Positions 25,793-34,888 are shown, counted from the stretch's first letter. The stretch is 64,000 bases of DNA from an uncultured Anderseniella sp. (GCA_947488295.1 CANKYU010000004.1:186001-250000), one strand, 5' to 3'. Translations and numbers: made by a program. The notes: generated by a model from the sequence alone, not told the origin.

Positions 25793-26467
25793 ATGCGCTT
25801 CATGTTCGGCTCGTCGCATCCTGAATTTGCTCGCATGCTGGCCAGGCTCGGGATTGTCCTGGGCACCGTCGCCATCGCCGGTCAGTACATCTTTTTTCAG
25901 CCGCTGTTCAGGCAGATGGGCCTGGGACCGGTAAGCTCTGCCTTTGGCATGCTGATGTTCCTGACGATTCTCACCAATTTGATGTTGCTTGCCGTGTATT
26001 GGTCGTCACTGACCGCAACTCCTGGCAGGATCAGTGCCTTTTTCGGCCAGACAGGCGTGCGGACCGCCCTGGCAGCGCATATCGCGCTGGTGGCTATCGT
26101 CTATGTCACGGCAATTCGCGGGCAAATCGCCCTGACACCGCCAATGCTGGTAACGGACGCGTTGCTGCACTACCTGGCACCGGCCGTTTACCTGACCTGG
26201 TGGTGGCAGCTTCCCGACAAGCATGTCCTGGGTTACTCGGACGTTCCCCGGTGGATGGCCTGGCCGGTCGTCTATCTCTGCCTCATCATGACGGCAGGGG
26301 TGTCGACGGGCGCCTTCATCTACCCCATTCTGGACGTGTACCGGCTGGGGACGGACAGGGTTGTACTCAACATCGGTCTCATACTCGGCCTTCTGGCCGC
26401 CATAGGCGCGGCGCTGGTATTTGTTGCCAGGCTGCAGTCCGCCAAGTCAAAAGCTCCGGCCAGGTGA
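25793..26467 (+). CDS. Pr6Pr-family membrane protein
   Basis: A 224-residue protein with about six hydrophobic segments. Visible are SSAFGMLMFLTILTNLMLL, DALLHYLAPAVYLTWWW and WPVVYLCLIM, the pattern of the Pr6Pr/FAR-17a/AIG1-like membrane family. An asparagine (TILTN) and a histidine (LLHY) stand at the positions used by threonine-hydrolase members of that clan, so a lipid-ester hydrolase role is possible but not shown. It begins 24 bases after purQ. Its stop codon lies in the loop of a strong hairpin. Confidence 0.82.
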   Translation: MRFMFGSSHPEFARMLARLGIVLGTVAIAGQYIFFQPLFRQMGLGPVSSAFGMLMFLTILTNLMLLAVYWSSLTATPGRISAFFGQTGVRTALAAHIALVAIVYVTAIRGQIALTPPMLVTDALLHYLAPAVYLTWWWQLPDKHVLGYSDVPRWMAWPVVYLCLIMTAGVSTGAFIYPILDVYRLGTDRVVLNIGLILGLLAAIGAALVFVARLQSAKSKAPAR

Positions 26468-26500
26468 AATTCCTGGCCGGAGCGCCGGGCCGGAAGGCCC
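26453..26500 (+). terminator. Double hairpin at the Pr6Pr 3' end
   Basis: GCTCCGGCCAGG (26453–26464) pairs perfectly with CCTGGCCGGAGC (26472–26483); the seven-base loop contains the Pr6Pr stop TGA. A second hairpin, GGGCC-GGAA-GGCCC (26487–26500), follows with a GNRA-type loop. There is no T-tract, so this is either a Rho-type terminator aid or a 3' mRNA stabiliser. Confidence 0.6.
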
Positions 26501-26563
26501 TCAGGGAACCGAACCTGCCGGAGGGTGAAATGCTGGCGGGTTCGGCGAACGGATGGTTTGAGG

Positions 26564-26806
26564 TTACAGTCTCAATCTGGGAAAGCGATCAGCTTCCGTC
26601 ATTGCCTGTTCCCGGCTGATGCCGATGTCAGCCAGTTCATGATCTGTAAGATCACGCAATTGCCGGCGCGAGCGATTGAAATCGATACAACGGCAGTACC
26701 AGCGCCACGCAAGCAACCATACCGGAAGCGTTTTCACAGGTGACTGACGCGTCTGATTGAGATGTTTTCCCCGCATCGAATTCAATATTGTATCTATTGC
26801 ACCCAT
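26564..26806 (-). CDS. DUF1127 domain protein
   Basis: An 80-residue basic protein. The C-terminal half shows a full DUF1127 motif: RSRRQLRDLTDHELADIGIS, followed by REQAMTEADRF. The central WLLAWRWYCRC is a short amphipathic segment. An excellent AAAGGAGG site precedes the ATG at 26806, so expression should be strong. It is divergent from the MocR-type regulator with 115 bases between, which suggests that regulator may control it. It converges with the Pr6Pr gene. Confidence 0.88.
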   Translation of the reverse strand: MGAIDTILNSMRGKHLNQTRQSPVKTLPVWLLAWRWYCRCIDFNRSRRQLRDLTDHELADIGISREQAMTEADRFPRLRL

Positions 26807-26843
26807 GATAAGCCTCCTTTCAGGCCTGTAGATTGCAGTCAAA

Positions 26844-26890
26844 CGGTCGAATATGTGATCAAATCGACCGCGCCGATAGATGCATTGCAT
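26844..26890. promoter_or_regulatory. Divergent operator region, DUF1127/MocR
   Basis: CGGTCGA (26844–26850) and TCGACCG (26864–26870) form a perfect inverted repeat with a 13-base spacer. Nearby ATGCA-T-TGCAT (26880–26890) is a perfect 11-bp dyad. Both lie between the divergent DUF1127 and MocR genes. MocR-type regulators usually bind near their own divergent promoter, so these are candidate sites. Confidence 0.45.
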
Positions 26891-26921
26891 TTTCGATTGT
26901 TTCAATGTATTTATTGTCACC

Positions 26922-28352
26922 ATGACAACTTGGTTCCCGGAGATACAGCGCACAGGAGTGCCGATTTACATCGAGATTGCCGATGCAATGGCGCATGATA
27001 TTGACAGCGGGAAGCTGAAACCGGGCGAGAAATTGCCCCCGCAGCGCAATCTGGCATTCGACATAGGGGTGACAATAGGTACAATCGGGCGGGCCTACGC
27101 GCTGGCTCGCCAGCGAGGCCTCGTGACAGGCGAGGTAGGTCGCGGCACCTATGTCCGCTCCAGCGAGCCGCTGCTGTCTGATGCCGTCACGCCCCCGCCC
27201 GGCTTCAATGAAGGACTGGAAGAATCGGTACCGGACGGCGTCCATCCCGTCCCCGGCAAATTGCGGCTCGATTCGACCAGCGCCCCGGAAGTTGGCCAGT
27301 CCAGCTCCATCACCCGCCACGTGGCCGCGATCATGGCGGATTATCCTGACAAGACCACCGACTACATCCGGTCCTTGAAACCTGAATGGCAACAGGCCGG
27401 CCAGGCATGGCTGTCGACCGGCGGGTGGCAGCCGGATGTGGCGTCCATCGTGCCTACACTGGGAGTGCATGCCGGAATGATGGCGGCTATTGCCACCCTG
27501 ACCGCCCCCGGAGACCGCGTTGCATTTGAAGCGGTTACCTACGCCTCACTGGCGCGTGCCGCAAACCTGATCGGGCGCAGGCCCGTTTCGGTTCCGATGA
27601 CGGCGGATGGCATTGATGTCGATGCCTTTGATCACCTGTGTGCAAACCAGCACCCCAAGGCGGTTGTGGTGATCCCCACCATCCAGAACCCGAGCACGGC
27701 GATTATGCCGGCAGCGACCCGTGAACGACTAGCCACAGTGGCACGCAAGCACGGTGTATGGATCATGGAGGACAATATTTACGGTGCATGTGTTGATGAC
27801 GCCCCTGCTCCCATTGCCGCTTTGGCGCCGGATATCACCTTCCATCTCGGCGGCCTGTCAAAAGGGGTTGCTGCGGGTATACGCTCAGCCTGGGCATCCT
27901 GCCCGCCGGCCTATGTGAGATCCTTGCCGGTCGCGCACAAAATGCTGACCGGCGGCATGCCGTTCATGCTGGCTGAAACTGCGGCCCGCATTGTCCGGAC
28001 CGGCGAAGCCAATACGATAGCGCGGGCCGTCCTGCGTGAAAACCTGAGCCGCCTAACCATGGTGCGCGAAATTCTGTCGGGACATGATTACCGGTCTCAC
28101 GACAACAGCCCGTTCATCTGGCTCAAACTGCCGGAACCATGGCGGGCCAGCCTGTTTGTGTCGGCAGCGCGTGATATCGGCCTGCTGGTGGACGGCGACG
28201 ACGAATTTCAGTTCTCGCAGGACCAGGCCAGCCTGCACCGGGTCCGCATTGCATTTTCAACAATACCGTGCCACGCCACCTTGCGCGATGCGCTGGTCCG
28301 CCTGCGTCGGCTGTTGGACGCCGGGCCTTCAGGCTATGACAGCTATACCTGA
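26922..28352 (+). CDS. MocR-type regulator (GntR DNA-binding plus aminotransferase-like domain)
   Basis: A 476-residue fusion. Residues about 10–75 form the GntR winged helix (PIYIEIADAMAHDIDSGKL, LPPQRNLAFDIGVTIGTIGR, YALARQRGLVTGEVGRGTYV). The rest is a fold-type I aminotransferase-like domain; LGGLSKGV holds the expected PLP lysine at residue 314, and MEDNIYGACVDD the cofactor Asp. Such proteins sense PLP or an amine and regulate a neighbouring gene. I used the ATG at 26922; earlier residues come from the operator region. The obvious candidate target is the divergent DUF1127 gene. Confidence 0.92.
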   Translation: MTTWFPEIQRTGVPIYIEIADAMAHDIDSGKLKPGEKLPPQRNLAFDIGVTIGTIGRAYALARQRGLVTGEVGRGTYVRSSEPLLSDAVTPPPGFNEGLEESVPDGVHPVPGKLRLDSTSAPEVGQSSSITRHVAAIMADYPDKTTDYIRSLKPEWQQAGQAWLSTGGWQPDVASIVPTLGVHAGMMAAIATLTAPGDRVAFEAVTYASLARAANLIGRRPVSVPMTADGIDVDAFDHLCANQHPKAVVVIPTIQNPSTAIMPAATRERLATVARKHGVWIMEDNIYGACVDDAPAPIAALAPDITFHLGGLSKGVAAGIRSAWASCPPAYVRSLPVAHKMLTGGMPFMLAETAARIVRTGEANTIARAVLRENLSRLTMVREILSGHDYRSHDNSPFIWLKLPEPWRASLFVSAARDIGLLVDGDDEFQFSQDQASLHRVRIAFSTIPCHATLRDALVRLRRLLDAGPSGYDSYT

Positions 28353-28612
28353 ACCCCGAAAAACCGCCTCTGTATCGAGGCAGCAAGATGCGTTATTTTA
28401 ATTCAATTTTTCAATAACTTAAACTTGCATTCTAAAACTGAAAATTTGAACTTCATGGTTCAGATCAGCTTAGTTATCCCGCACGGTTTATGTCCGGTTA
28501 TTGCCGTTACGCTGCTACTGTAAAGCGTTAACCAATGAACCGGTGCCCCCAGAAATCCACCCCTTATCTCCGGTTCAAAGGCCTCGTATTCGCCTGAAGG
28601 AGACACAGGTAG

Positions 28613-30148
28613 ATGAATAAGTCACGTACACCGATTTCAACCCTGAAGACGTTCTTGAACAACCAGTCAGGCGCAGCGGCCATGGTGCTTGCCGTTGCTT
28701 CGCTGCCGCTGGTGATGGCTGCCGGCGCTGCCGTGGACTACGGAAACTCAGTGGCCGTGCAGGCCCGCCTGCAGGCAGCCACTGATGCCGCGGCCCTGGC
28801 TGCCGGACGTGAAGCCAACCGCCCGGTCGCAGAACTGGAAAGCATAGCCAAGGACTACTTCCACTCAAACTACGCTGCAGCTGCAGATGCAGAACAGCCA
28901 AGCATGTCGCTGAGTATCGATGATGACGGGCGATTGCAGGTCAACGGAGAGGTCAAGGTCAGGAACTACCTCATCGCGGTAGCCGGTTATGCCAAGACAA
29001 CCGTGAACGCCACATCCCAGGTGGCCAAGGATGCCACCGGCCTTGAAGTGGCACTGGTGTTCGACAACACGGGGTCCATGGGCAATCAGAGCCGACTGTC
29101 CACCCTCAAGATTGCCGCCCGCGACTTCGTCAACATCCTCTTCGGGCCCCGCGCCCAGGCTGACACACTGAAAATTGCCGTGGTGCCGTTTTCGCAGTTT
29201 GTGAATGTCGGACCGGACAAGGCTGGTGAAGACTGGATCGACAAGGGAGGTCTCAACCCCTATTCCAAAGCCAATTTTTCATCGAGCACCTGGGACAACT
29301 GGAAAGCCTGGACCAATATTTCCAACCGGTCATGGACCGGGTGTGTTGAATCGCGCGCCGGTACCATGTCGGTTGACGACACACCACCTGACACCGGCAA
29401 TGGAGCAACCCTGTTTCCGCCTGCATTTGCCCCGGACGAGCCCGGTAACAACACATCCACTGCTTATTTTTCCGTAAGTGGCAGTACCTATCGATACAAG
29501 AACAGCTATCTGTCAGACAGCAGGACCACCAGTCTTGACAGGCGCCAGCGCCACCAGCGCAAATATCAGAATGCATCCGTCAATACCACGTCACGAGGCC
29601 CCGACAAGGGCTGCAACATTCAGCCCATCATGCCCCTGAACAATGTGAAACAGCCTGTGCTGAACACTTTGCAGAACATGACGGCCGGCGGCTACACGCA
29701 CGTCGCCGAAGGTGTCGGCTGGGGATTGCGGGTACTGTCACCAGGCGCCCCGTTTACCGAAGGCGTGCCCTATTCCGACGACAAGATCACCAAGGCCATG
29801 GTGTTGTTGACCGACGGTGAAAACACCTTCGACACCGAATCGAATCACAATGCGTCGACCTACACAGCTTACGGCCACCTGGCCCAGGCGCGGCTTGGTT
29901 CGAGCAATGCCTACACGGCCATTGCAGCACAGAATACGCTGTTGCAGCAGGCCTGCAACAATGTGAAGGCGAAGGAAATCGTCGTCTATTCCTTTGCCTA
30001 CAATGTGCCAAGTGCAACCCAGCGCAACCTGATCAAGAATTGTGCAACCAGCCCGGAAAAATACTTCGACCCGCCAACCAATGCGGCCCTGGTTGCCAGC
30101 TTCCAGCAGATTGCGGACGAGCTGCGCAAGCTGCATCTGAGCCGGTAA
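28613..30148 (+). CDS. TadG-like protein with von Willebrand A domain
   Basis: A 511-residue protein. Residues about 18–45 are a type IV-pilin-like membrane anchor (SGAAAMVLAVASLPLVMAAG), followed by the TadG motif QAATDAAALAAG. The VWA domain begins at VFDNTGSMG with the MIDAS residues at 151–157, and MVLLTDGENTF gives the later MIDAS Asp. An insert of about 150 residues, rich in Ser/Asn/Thr, lies within the VWA domain and has three cysteines. AAGGAG precedes the ATG. TadG proteins belong to Flp pilus machines, but no other tad gene is present here. The 260 bases upstream contain no gene. Confidence 0.9.
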   Translation: MNKSRTPISTLKTFLNNQSGAAAMVLAVASLPLVMAAGAAVDYGNSVAVQARLQAATDAAALAAGREANRPVAELESIAKDYFHSNYAAAADAEQPSMSLSIDDDGRLQVNGEVKVRNYLIAVAGYAKTTVNATSQVAKDATGLEVALVFDNTGSMGNQSRLSTLKIAARDFVNILFGPRAQADTLKIAVVPFSQFVNVGPDKAGEDWIDKGGLNPYSKANFSSSTWDNWKAWTNISNRSWTGCVESRAGTMSVDDTPPDTGNGATLFPPAFAPDEPGNNTSTAYFSVSGSTYRYKNSYLSDSRTTSLDRRQRHQRKYQNASVNTTSRGPDKGCNIQPIMPLNNVKQPVLNTLQNMTAGGYTHVAEGVGWGLRVLSPGAPFTEGVPYSDDKITKAMVLLTDGENTFDTESNHNASTYTAYGHLAQARLGSSNAYTAIAAQNTLLQQACNNVKAKEIVVYSFAYNVPSATQRNLIKNCATSPEKYFDPPTNAALVASFQQIADELRKLHLSR

Positions 30149-30217
30149 ACAGCACGATTGCCGCTTGGAGTGCTCGTTGTGCCTCACCGCGCAAGGGAAG
30201 CACTTCCGGCAAAGGAG

Positions 30218-30254
30218 AGAGCGCGCAGGGCACAGCTGCTGCCTTGCGCGCTCT
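30218..30254. terminator. Strong hairpin after the TadG-like gene
   Basis: AGAGCGCGCAGGGCA (30218–30232), loop CAGCTGC, TGCCTTGCGCGCTCT (30240–30254): a 15-bp stem with one G-T wobble. It lies 70 bases past the TadG stop and 100 before the next gene. The tail (GTTATACC) is not T-rich, so termination may need Rho. Confidence 0.5.
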
Positions 30255-30354
30255 GTTATACCAAAGGAAGCAATGCTTCGCAGTCCCCGCTTGACTCACC
30301 GTCACATCTGCAGCAACGATAAACAAAAAAATAAACTGGGTTGCGGGTAAACAA

Positions 30355-31005
30355 ATGAGTCGCAGTAAAACAGCTGTCAGAGACAGCCTTATTGGCACCT
30401 GCGCGCTTGCCTTGCTGGCATCGCTTGCATTGCCGGGTGCTGCGCAGGCCGCCGATTACGGCAGCCAGGGCAACTGGGACGGGTTCTACATCGGTGTCCA
30501 TGCCGGATACGGTTTTTTTGATGCCGACAATTCCGGCGCCGGCCAAAGCTGGAACGAGCAGGCCGACGGGCCGACGGGCGGCGTTCTGGTCGGCTACAAT
30601 ATGGATTTGGGCGACTATGTTGTCGGCCTCGAAGCCGACACTTCGTTCGGAGATCTGAGCGACGATACGGTGATCGGCGGCATTGGCAACGTGCATGTGG
30701 CCAATCATGGCCAGCACACGTTTCGTGCACGCGCCGGCATGGATTTGGGCTCCAGCCTGCTCTATGCGACAGGCGGTCTGGCCATGTCCGACATCTGGCT
30801 CAGGGCTGGAGGAGTGCGTGACAAGAACTTCCTGTGGGGCGGAGTGGTCGGAGCCGGTTACGAGGCGAAAATCACGGACAACATCACGCTGCGCGCCGAA
30901 TATCTTTATGCCATTTATGCAGATCAAACCTATCAGCTGACTGCGCCGGTTTCAGTTGAGTATCAAACCCACAGCCTTCGCGCAGGTGTGGCCTGGCAGT
31001 TTTGA
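30355..31005 (+). CDS. Single-unit outer-membrane beta-barrel protein
   Basis: A 216-residue exported protein with a signal peptide (about 1–32, ending GAAQAADY). The mature chain has the Omp25/31-type small-barrel pattern: WDGFYIGVHAGYGFF, GVLVGYNMDLGDYVVGLEAD, HTFRARAGMDLGSSLLYATG, ITDNITLRAEYLYAIYA, and a terminal AGVAWQF with C-terminal Phe, the BAM recognition signal. It is related to each unit of the triple-barrel protein at 12406–14505 but has no cysteine pair. It probably stabilises the envelope or acts as a small pore. The ribosome-binding site is weak. Confidence 0.9.
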   Translation: MSRSKTAVRDSLIGTCALALLASLALPGAAQAADYGSQGNWDGFYIGVHAGYGFFDADNSGAGQSWNEQADGPTGGVLVGYNMDLGDYVVGLEADTSFGDLSDDTVIGGIGNVHVANHGQHTFRARAGMDLGSSLLYATGGLAMSDIWLRAGGVRDKNFLWGGVVGAGYEAKITDNITLRAEYLYAIYADQTYQLTAPVSVEYQTHSLRAGVAWQF

Positions 31006-31026
31006 TACAGGGCGCAATGGCGCAGA

Positions 31027-31617
31027 CTAGACCTTGGCCTGGCTGAGCAGCTCGGCGATCATTGCCTGCACTTTCTCATACTCGAAGAAGCCGAACTCCT
31101 GGAACCGGATTACGCCATCCTTGTCGATAACCGCGGTTTCAGGCGTGCCGCGCGTATTGTAGGCCAGCATGGTTTCAGGCAAATGGCTGCCATCCTTGTG
31201 CCGGTCCAGACCGACTGGCAGGGCAATTTTCTTTTCCTTGATATAGGCCTTCAAGCGGTCGTTGTTCTGGTATTTGTGCCCCTCGAACACCGTGTGGATC
31301 TTCACCATCTGCAGGTGACCGGACTTGATATCGTCGGCGAACACCTGTTGCCAGTGTTTCATCAACGGTCCGGAAAATTTGTTACAGCCCGGGCACCACA
31401 GCTGGAAAAAGTCGATGATGATGACTTTTCCCTTGTTGCCGGCAACACTGCCGCCATCGCCATTCAGCCAGCCTGACAGGTCCCATTCAGGTGCCGGTTT
31501 ACCCGCTGCGGCCAGGACACCATGTCCGGCTGCGCCGGTCATGCCAGCCGTGGTCGCGGCAAGCGCGGCGGATTTTGCCAGAAACTGTCGGCGTGTCTGG
31601 TTCTGGTTGCTGGTCAT
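31027..31617 (-). CDS. TlpA-like thioredoxin-fold protein, Tat-exported
   Basis: A 196-residue protein with a Tat signal (RRQFLAKS; twin arginine at 9–10, then a hydrophobic Ala-rich region). The thioredoxin domain has WCPGC at 74–78 and a cis-Pro-like RGTPETAVID near 160. The CPGC active site and LWCPGCNKF context are as in TlpA/ResA-type reductants of periplasmic or membrane-side disulfides. Insertion YQNNDRLKAYIKEKKI is the usual TlpA alpha-beta insert. GGAG precedes the ATG. It converges with the barrel gene and precedes purL in the opposite orientation. Confidence 0.9.
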   Translation of the reverse strand: MTSNQNQTRRQFLAKSAALAATTAGMTGAAGHGVLAAAGKPAPEWDLSGWLNGDGGSVAGNKGKVIIIDFFQLWCPGCNKFSGPLMKHWQQVFADDIKSGHLQMVKIHTVFEGHKYQNNDRLKAYIKEKKIALPVGLDRHKDGSHLPETMLAYNTRGTPETAVIDKDGVIRFQEFGFFEYEKVQAMIAELLSQAKV

Positions 31618-31810
31618 GGCGGCATCTCCGGTTCACTGGAATTCGCCGCAACCGTGCAACAGGCGCGATACTCCTAACAACCAAACTCTTCGTGAGCCGG
31701 TGTGACGCAGGTCCCGCTGTCCAAAACTTTAAGTTTGCCATGTATCCCGGGACATGCTTGCGCTAAAAGACATGCTTCTGACGGCCCCAAAGAGTTGAGC
31801 ACGCCCGCGC

Positions 31811-34042
31811 ATGACAGCCAAACCAGACTACATCAACAATGTTGCCATCACCGATGAACTTGTTGCCCAGCATGGCCTCAAGCCGGACGAATATGAGCGC
31901 TTTGAAAACCTCATAGGCCGCAAGCCGACACTGACCGAACTGGGCATCGTATCGGCCATGTGGAACGAGCACTGCTCCTACAAGTCATCAAAGAAGTGGC
32001 TCAAGACACTTCCGATCACCGGAGACCGCGTCATACAGGGACCTGGTGAAAATGCCGGTGTCATCGACATTGGCGATGGCCAGGCCATCGTGTTCAAGAT
32101 GGAAAGCCACAACCACCCTTCCTTCATTGAACCCTATCAGGGAGCCGGCACCGGCGTAGGCGGTATTCTGCGCGATGTCTTTACCATGGGCGCGCGCCCG
32201 ATCGCCGCCCTCAATGCCCTGCGCTTTGGCGCACCGGAGCATCCCAAGACCCGTCACCTTGTATCCGGTGTTGTGGCCGGCATCGGCGGCTACGGCAATT
32301 CCTTCGGCGTACCAACGGTCGGCGGAGAGGTAAACTTTCACGATCGCTACAACGGCAACATTCTGGTCAACGCCATGGCGGTTGGCCTGGCTGATGCGGA
32401 CAAGATCTTTTACTCAGAGGCCAAAGGCGTTGGACTGCCGGTGGTCTATCTCGGTGCGAAAACCGGGCGTGACGGCATTCACGGTGCCACCATGGCATCT
32501 GCCGAGTTCGATGATTCGATCGAGGAAAAACGCCCCACGGTTCAGGTCGGCGACCCGTTCACCGAAAAATGCCTGCTTGAAGCCTGCATGGAGCTGATGG
32601 CTTCAGGTGCCGTCATCGCCATTCAGGACATGGGCGCTGCCGGGCTGACCTGCTCTGCGGTGGAGATGGGTGCCAAGGGCGGTCTCGGTGTCGAACTGAA
32701 CCTCAATGCGGTTCCATGCCGAGAAGACGGCATGACGCCTTATGAAATGATGCTGTCGGAAAGCCAGGAGCGCATGCTTATGGTGCTGCGCCCTGAACAG
32801 GAAACAGAAGCTGAAGCCATATTCCACAAATGGGGCCTGGACTTTGCCATTGTCGGCAGAACGACCGATGATCTGCGCTTCCGCTGCCTGTGGAACGATG
32901 AAGAGGTTGCCAATCTGCCGATCCGGGAACTGGGTGACGAAGCGCCTGAGTATGACAGGCCCTGGATTGAGCCGAAGGTACCGGCAGCACTTTCCAAAGA
33001 CGACGTCCCTGCCCCCAACGACCTGGCAGACGCGGTCGTGAAGCTGATGGGATCGCCCGATATGTCATCGCGGCGCTGGGTATGGGAACAGTATGACCAT
33101 CTGATCCAATCCAATTCAGCCCAGATCCCGGGCGGCGACGCTGCTGTGGTGCGCGTCCATGACGACGGCAAGGCAATTGCCATATGCACCGATGTCACGC
33201 CACGCTATGTGGAGGCTGATCCGTTCGAGGGCGGCAAACAGGCGGTAGCCGAAGTCTGGCGCAATCTCACCGCCGTAGGCGCGGAGCCCATTGCCATTAC
33301 CGACAATCTGAATTTCGGCAATCCCGAAAAGCCGGAAATCATGGGGACCTTCGTCAAGGCGGTGCAAGGCATTGGCGAGGCCTGCAATGCGCTGAGCTTT
33401 CCTGTCGTGTCCGGCAATGTGTCGCTGTACAATGAAACCCATGGCAAGGGCATACTGCCAACACCTGCCATAGGCGGTGTCGGCCTGTTGCCCGATGTGT
33501 CACAGATGGCGACGCTGGCCTTCAAGGATGAAGGCGATGCAATCATCCTCATCGGCGGTCACGGCACACATCTTGGTCAGTCCATGTATCTGCGCGAAGT
33601 TCTGGGCCGGGAGGACGGCACACCGCCGCCGGTGGACCTGAAGCTTGAAAAGGCCAATGGCGATTTCGTGCGCATGAAAATTCGAAAGGGCCGCACTACG
33701 GCAGTGCACGACATATCCGATGGCGGTCTGGTGGCGGCCCTGGCCGATATGGCGCTGGCGTCCGGCATCGGATGCAAGATTGAACTTCCCCGTGAAGTTG
33801 AAGCCCATGCTGCCCTGTTTGGCGAAGACCAGGCGCGTTATGTGCTGACCTGCAGACCAATGGACGCCCACAGCCTGATCGGAGCTGCGGAAGATGCCGG
33901 CATTTCCGCTTCACGGATCGGGACGGTGACCGGCTCAGGGTTGATTGTCATGGGCCAAGCCTCCATATCCCTCAACAAGTTGCGTCAGGCCCATGAAGGC
34001 TGGTTCCCGGACTATATGAGCACCGCAACCGAAGTCGCATAG
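31811..34042 (+). CDS. purL: FGAM synthase large subunit PurL
   Basis: A 743-residue small-type PurL, which uses ATP and ammonia from PurQ to turn FGAR into FGAM. Typical segments: [18 protein letters not shown] near 56, [57 protein letters not shown], and in the second half [15 protein letters not shown] and [13 protein letters not shown]. No Shine-Dalgarno is evident before the ATG at 31811. The last codon and TAG stop run into the second palindromic element (starting 34041). It is separated from purQ by unrelated genes. Confidence 0.97.
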   Translation: MTAKPDYINNVAITDELVAQHGLKPDEYERFENLIGRKPTLTELGIVSAMWNEHCSYKSSKKWLKTLPITGDRVIQGPGENAGVIDIGDGQAIVFKMESHNHPSFIEPYQGAGTGVGGILRDVFTMGARPIAALNALRFGAPEHPKTRHLVSGVVAGIGGYGNSFGVPTVGGEVNFHDRYNGNILVNAMAVGLADADKIFYSEAKGVGLPVVYLGAKTGRDGIHGATMASAEFDDSIEEKRPTVQVGDPFTEKCLLEACMELMASGAVIAIQDMGAAGLTCSAVEMGAKGGLGVELNLNAVPCREDGMTPYEMMLSESQERMLMVLRPEQETEAEAIFHKWGLDFAIVGRTTDDLRFRCLWNDEEVANLPIRELGDEAPEYDRPWIEPKVPAALSKDDVPAPNDLADAVVKLMGSPDMSSRRWVWEQYDHLIQSNSAQIPGGDAAVVRVHDDGKAIAICTDVTPRYVEADPFEGGKQAVAEVWRNLTAVGAEPIAITDNLNFGNPEKPEIMGTFVKAVQGIGEACNALSFPVVSGNVSLYNETHGKGILPTPAIGGVGLLPDVSQMATLAFKDEGDAIILIGGHGTHLGQSMYLREVLGREDGTPPPVDLKLEKANGDFVRMKIRKGRTTAVHDISDGGLVAALADMALASGIGCKIELPREVEAHAALFGEDQARYVLTCRPMDAHSLIGAAEDAGISASRIGTVTGSGLIVMGQASISLNKLRQAHEGWFPDYMSTATEVA

Positions 34043-34147
34043 AGCAACATGGGTTCAAATGAACCCGTAAAGTTGCTCTAACACTTTAAAAGCGATCAGG
34101 TTTATGATTTCTGGTTGTTTCAACCAGAAATCATCCTGATCTAGAGG
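34041..34147. repeat. 107-bp double-palindrome intergenic element, copy 2
   Basis: Same layout and length as copy 1 (7145–7251). Dyad 1: AGAGCAAC (34041–34048), ATGGGTTC, loop AAAT, GAACCCGT with a G-T wobble, AAA bulge, GTTGCTCT (34072–34079). Dyad 2: GATCAG (34094–34099), 14-bp stem 34104–34117 with 34121–34134, loop TTT, CTGATC (34136–34141). Three stem positions differ from copy 1 and each is compensated on the other arm. The purL stop TAG overlaps its left edge, and its terminal GAGG (34144–34147) serves as the bolA ribosome-binding site. Confidence 0.85.
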
Positions 34148-34154
34148 AAACCAC

Positions 34155-34388
34155 ATGCCGATGCCTGCCGAAGAAATCACCGCCATGATCAAGGACGCCA
34201 TCCCCGATGCGCAGATCGAACTGACAGATCTCGCCGGTGACAACGATCATTGGTCAGCAACCATTGTGTCGGAAGCGTTTCGCGGCAAACCCAAAGTGCG
34301 CCAGCACCAGATGGTGTATGCTGCTCTCAAGGGCAAGATGGGTGGCGAATTGCACGCCCTGGCGCTGACAACCAGCGCGCCGGATTAG
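34155..34388 (+). CDS. BolA/IbaG-family protein
   Basis: A 77-residue BolA-fold protein. The class II helix-turn-helix-like motif GKPKVRQHQMVYAALKGKMG contains the conserved RQHQMV with the histidine used for [2Fe-2S] binding together with a monothiol glutaredoxin. GELHALALTT is the C-terminal strand. GAGGAAA from the end of the palindromic repeat is seven bases from the ATG. It is followed by grxD, its physical partner in many bacteria, so the pair probably handles iron–sulfur clusters or iron sensing. Confidence 0.94.
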   Translation: MPMPAEEITAMIKDAIPDAQIELTDLAGDNDHWSATIVSEAFRGKPKVRQHQMVYAALKGKMGGELHALALTTSAPD

Positions 34389-34507
34389 GGCTGGCGCAGA
34401 GTTTACCTTTCTCATGATCGCTGACACTGGAAACAGGTAGGCGGGAAGTGTAAGACTGACATAACAACATTAGCCGGAGCCTGGGCACCGGAGCCATGGA
34501 GATCAAG

Positions 34508-34855
34508 ATGACCAACCCAATCAATGACTGGATCGGCAACGCCGTAAAAACCAACGATGTGGTGCTTTTCATGAAAGGCACACCTGATCAGCCGCAGTGC
34601 GGATTTTCCGGCCGGGTCGTTCAGATGCTCGATTTTCTTGGCGTGCCCTATGCGGGTGTCAACGTGCTGCAGTCCGATGACCTTCGCAACGGCATCAAGG
34701 AGTATTCCGACTGGCCGACCATCCCGCAGCTTTATGTGAAGGGCGAGTTTGTCGGTGGCTGCGATATCATCACCGAAATGTTCCAGAACGGAGAGTTGAA
34801 GGACACATTCGCCGGCAGCGGTATCGAAGTGAAGGAAGCCAACGCAACTGCCTGA
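34508..34855 (+). CDS. grxD: Monothiol glutaredoxin Grx4 family
   Basis: A 115-residue CGFS glutaredoxin: Cys31-Gly-Phe-Ser in [10 protein letters not shown], preceded by VVLFMKGTP and followed by the [19 protein letters not shown] glutathione-binding stretch. It binds a [2Fe-2S] cluster with glutathione, often as a heterodimer with BolA, encoded just upstream. The ATG at 34508 has GGAG seven bases before; an ATG at 34496 is also in frame. A clear terminator follows at 34889–34923. Confidence 0.96.
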   Translation: MTNPINDWIGNAVKTNDVVLFMKGTPDQPQCGFSGRVVQMLDFLGVPYAGVNVLQSDDLRNGIKEYSDWPTIPQLYVKGEFVGGCDIITEMFQNGELKDTFAGSGIEVKEANATA

Positions 34856-34888
34856 CCTATCGGCAGTTTTCCAGTTACTGGTCTGCAT

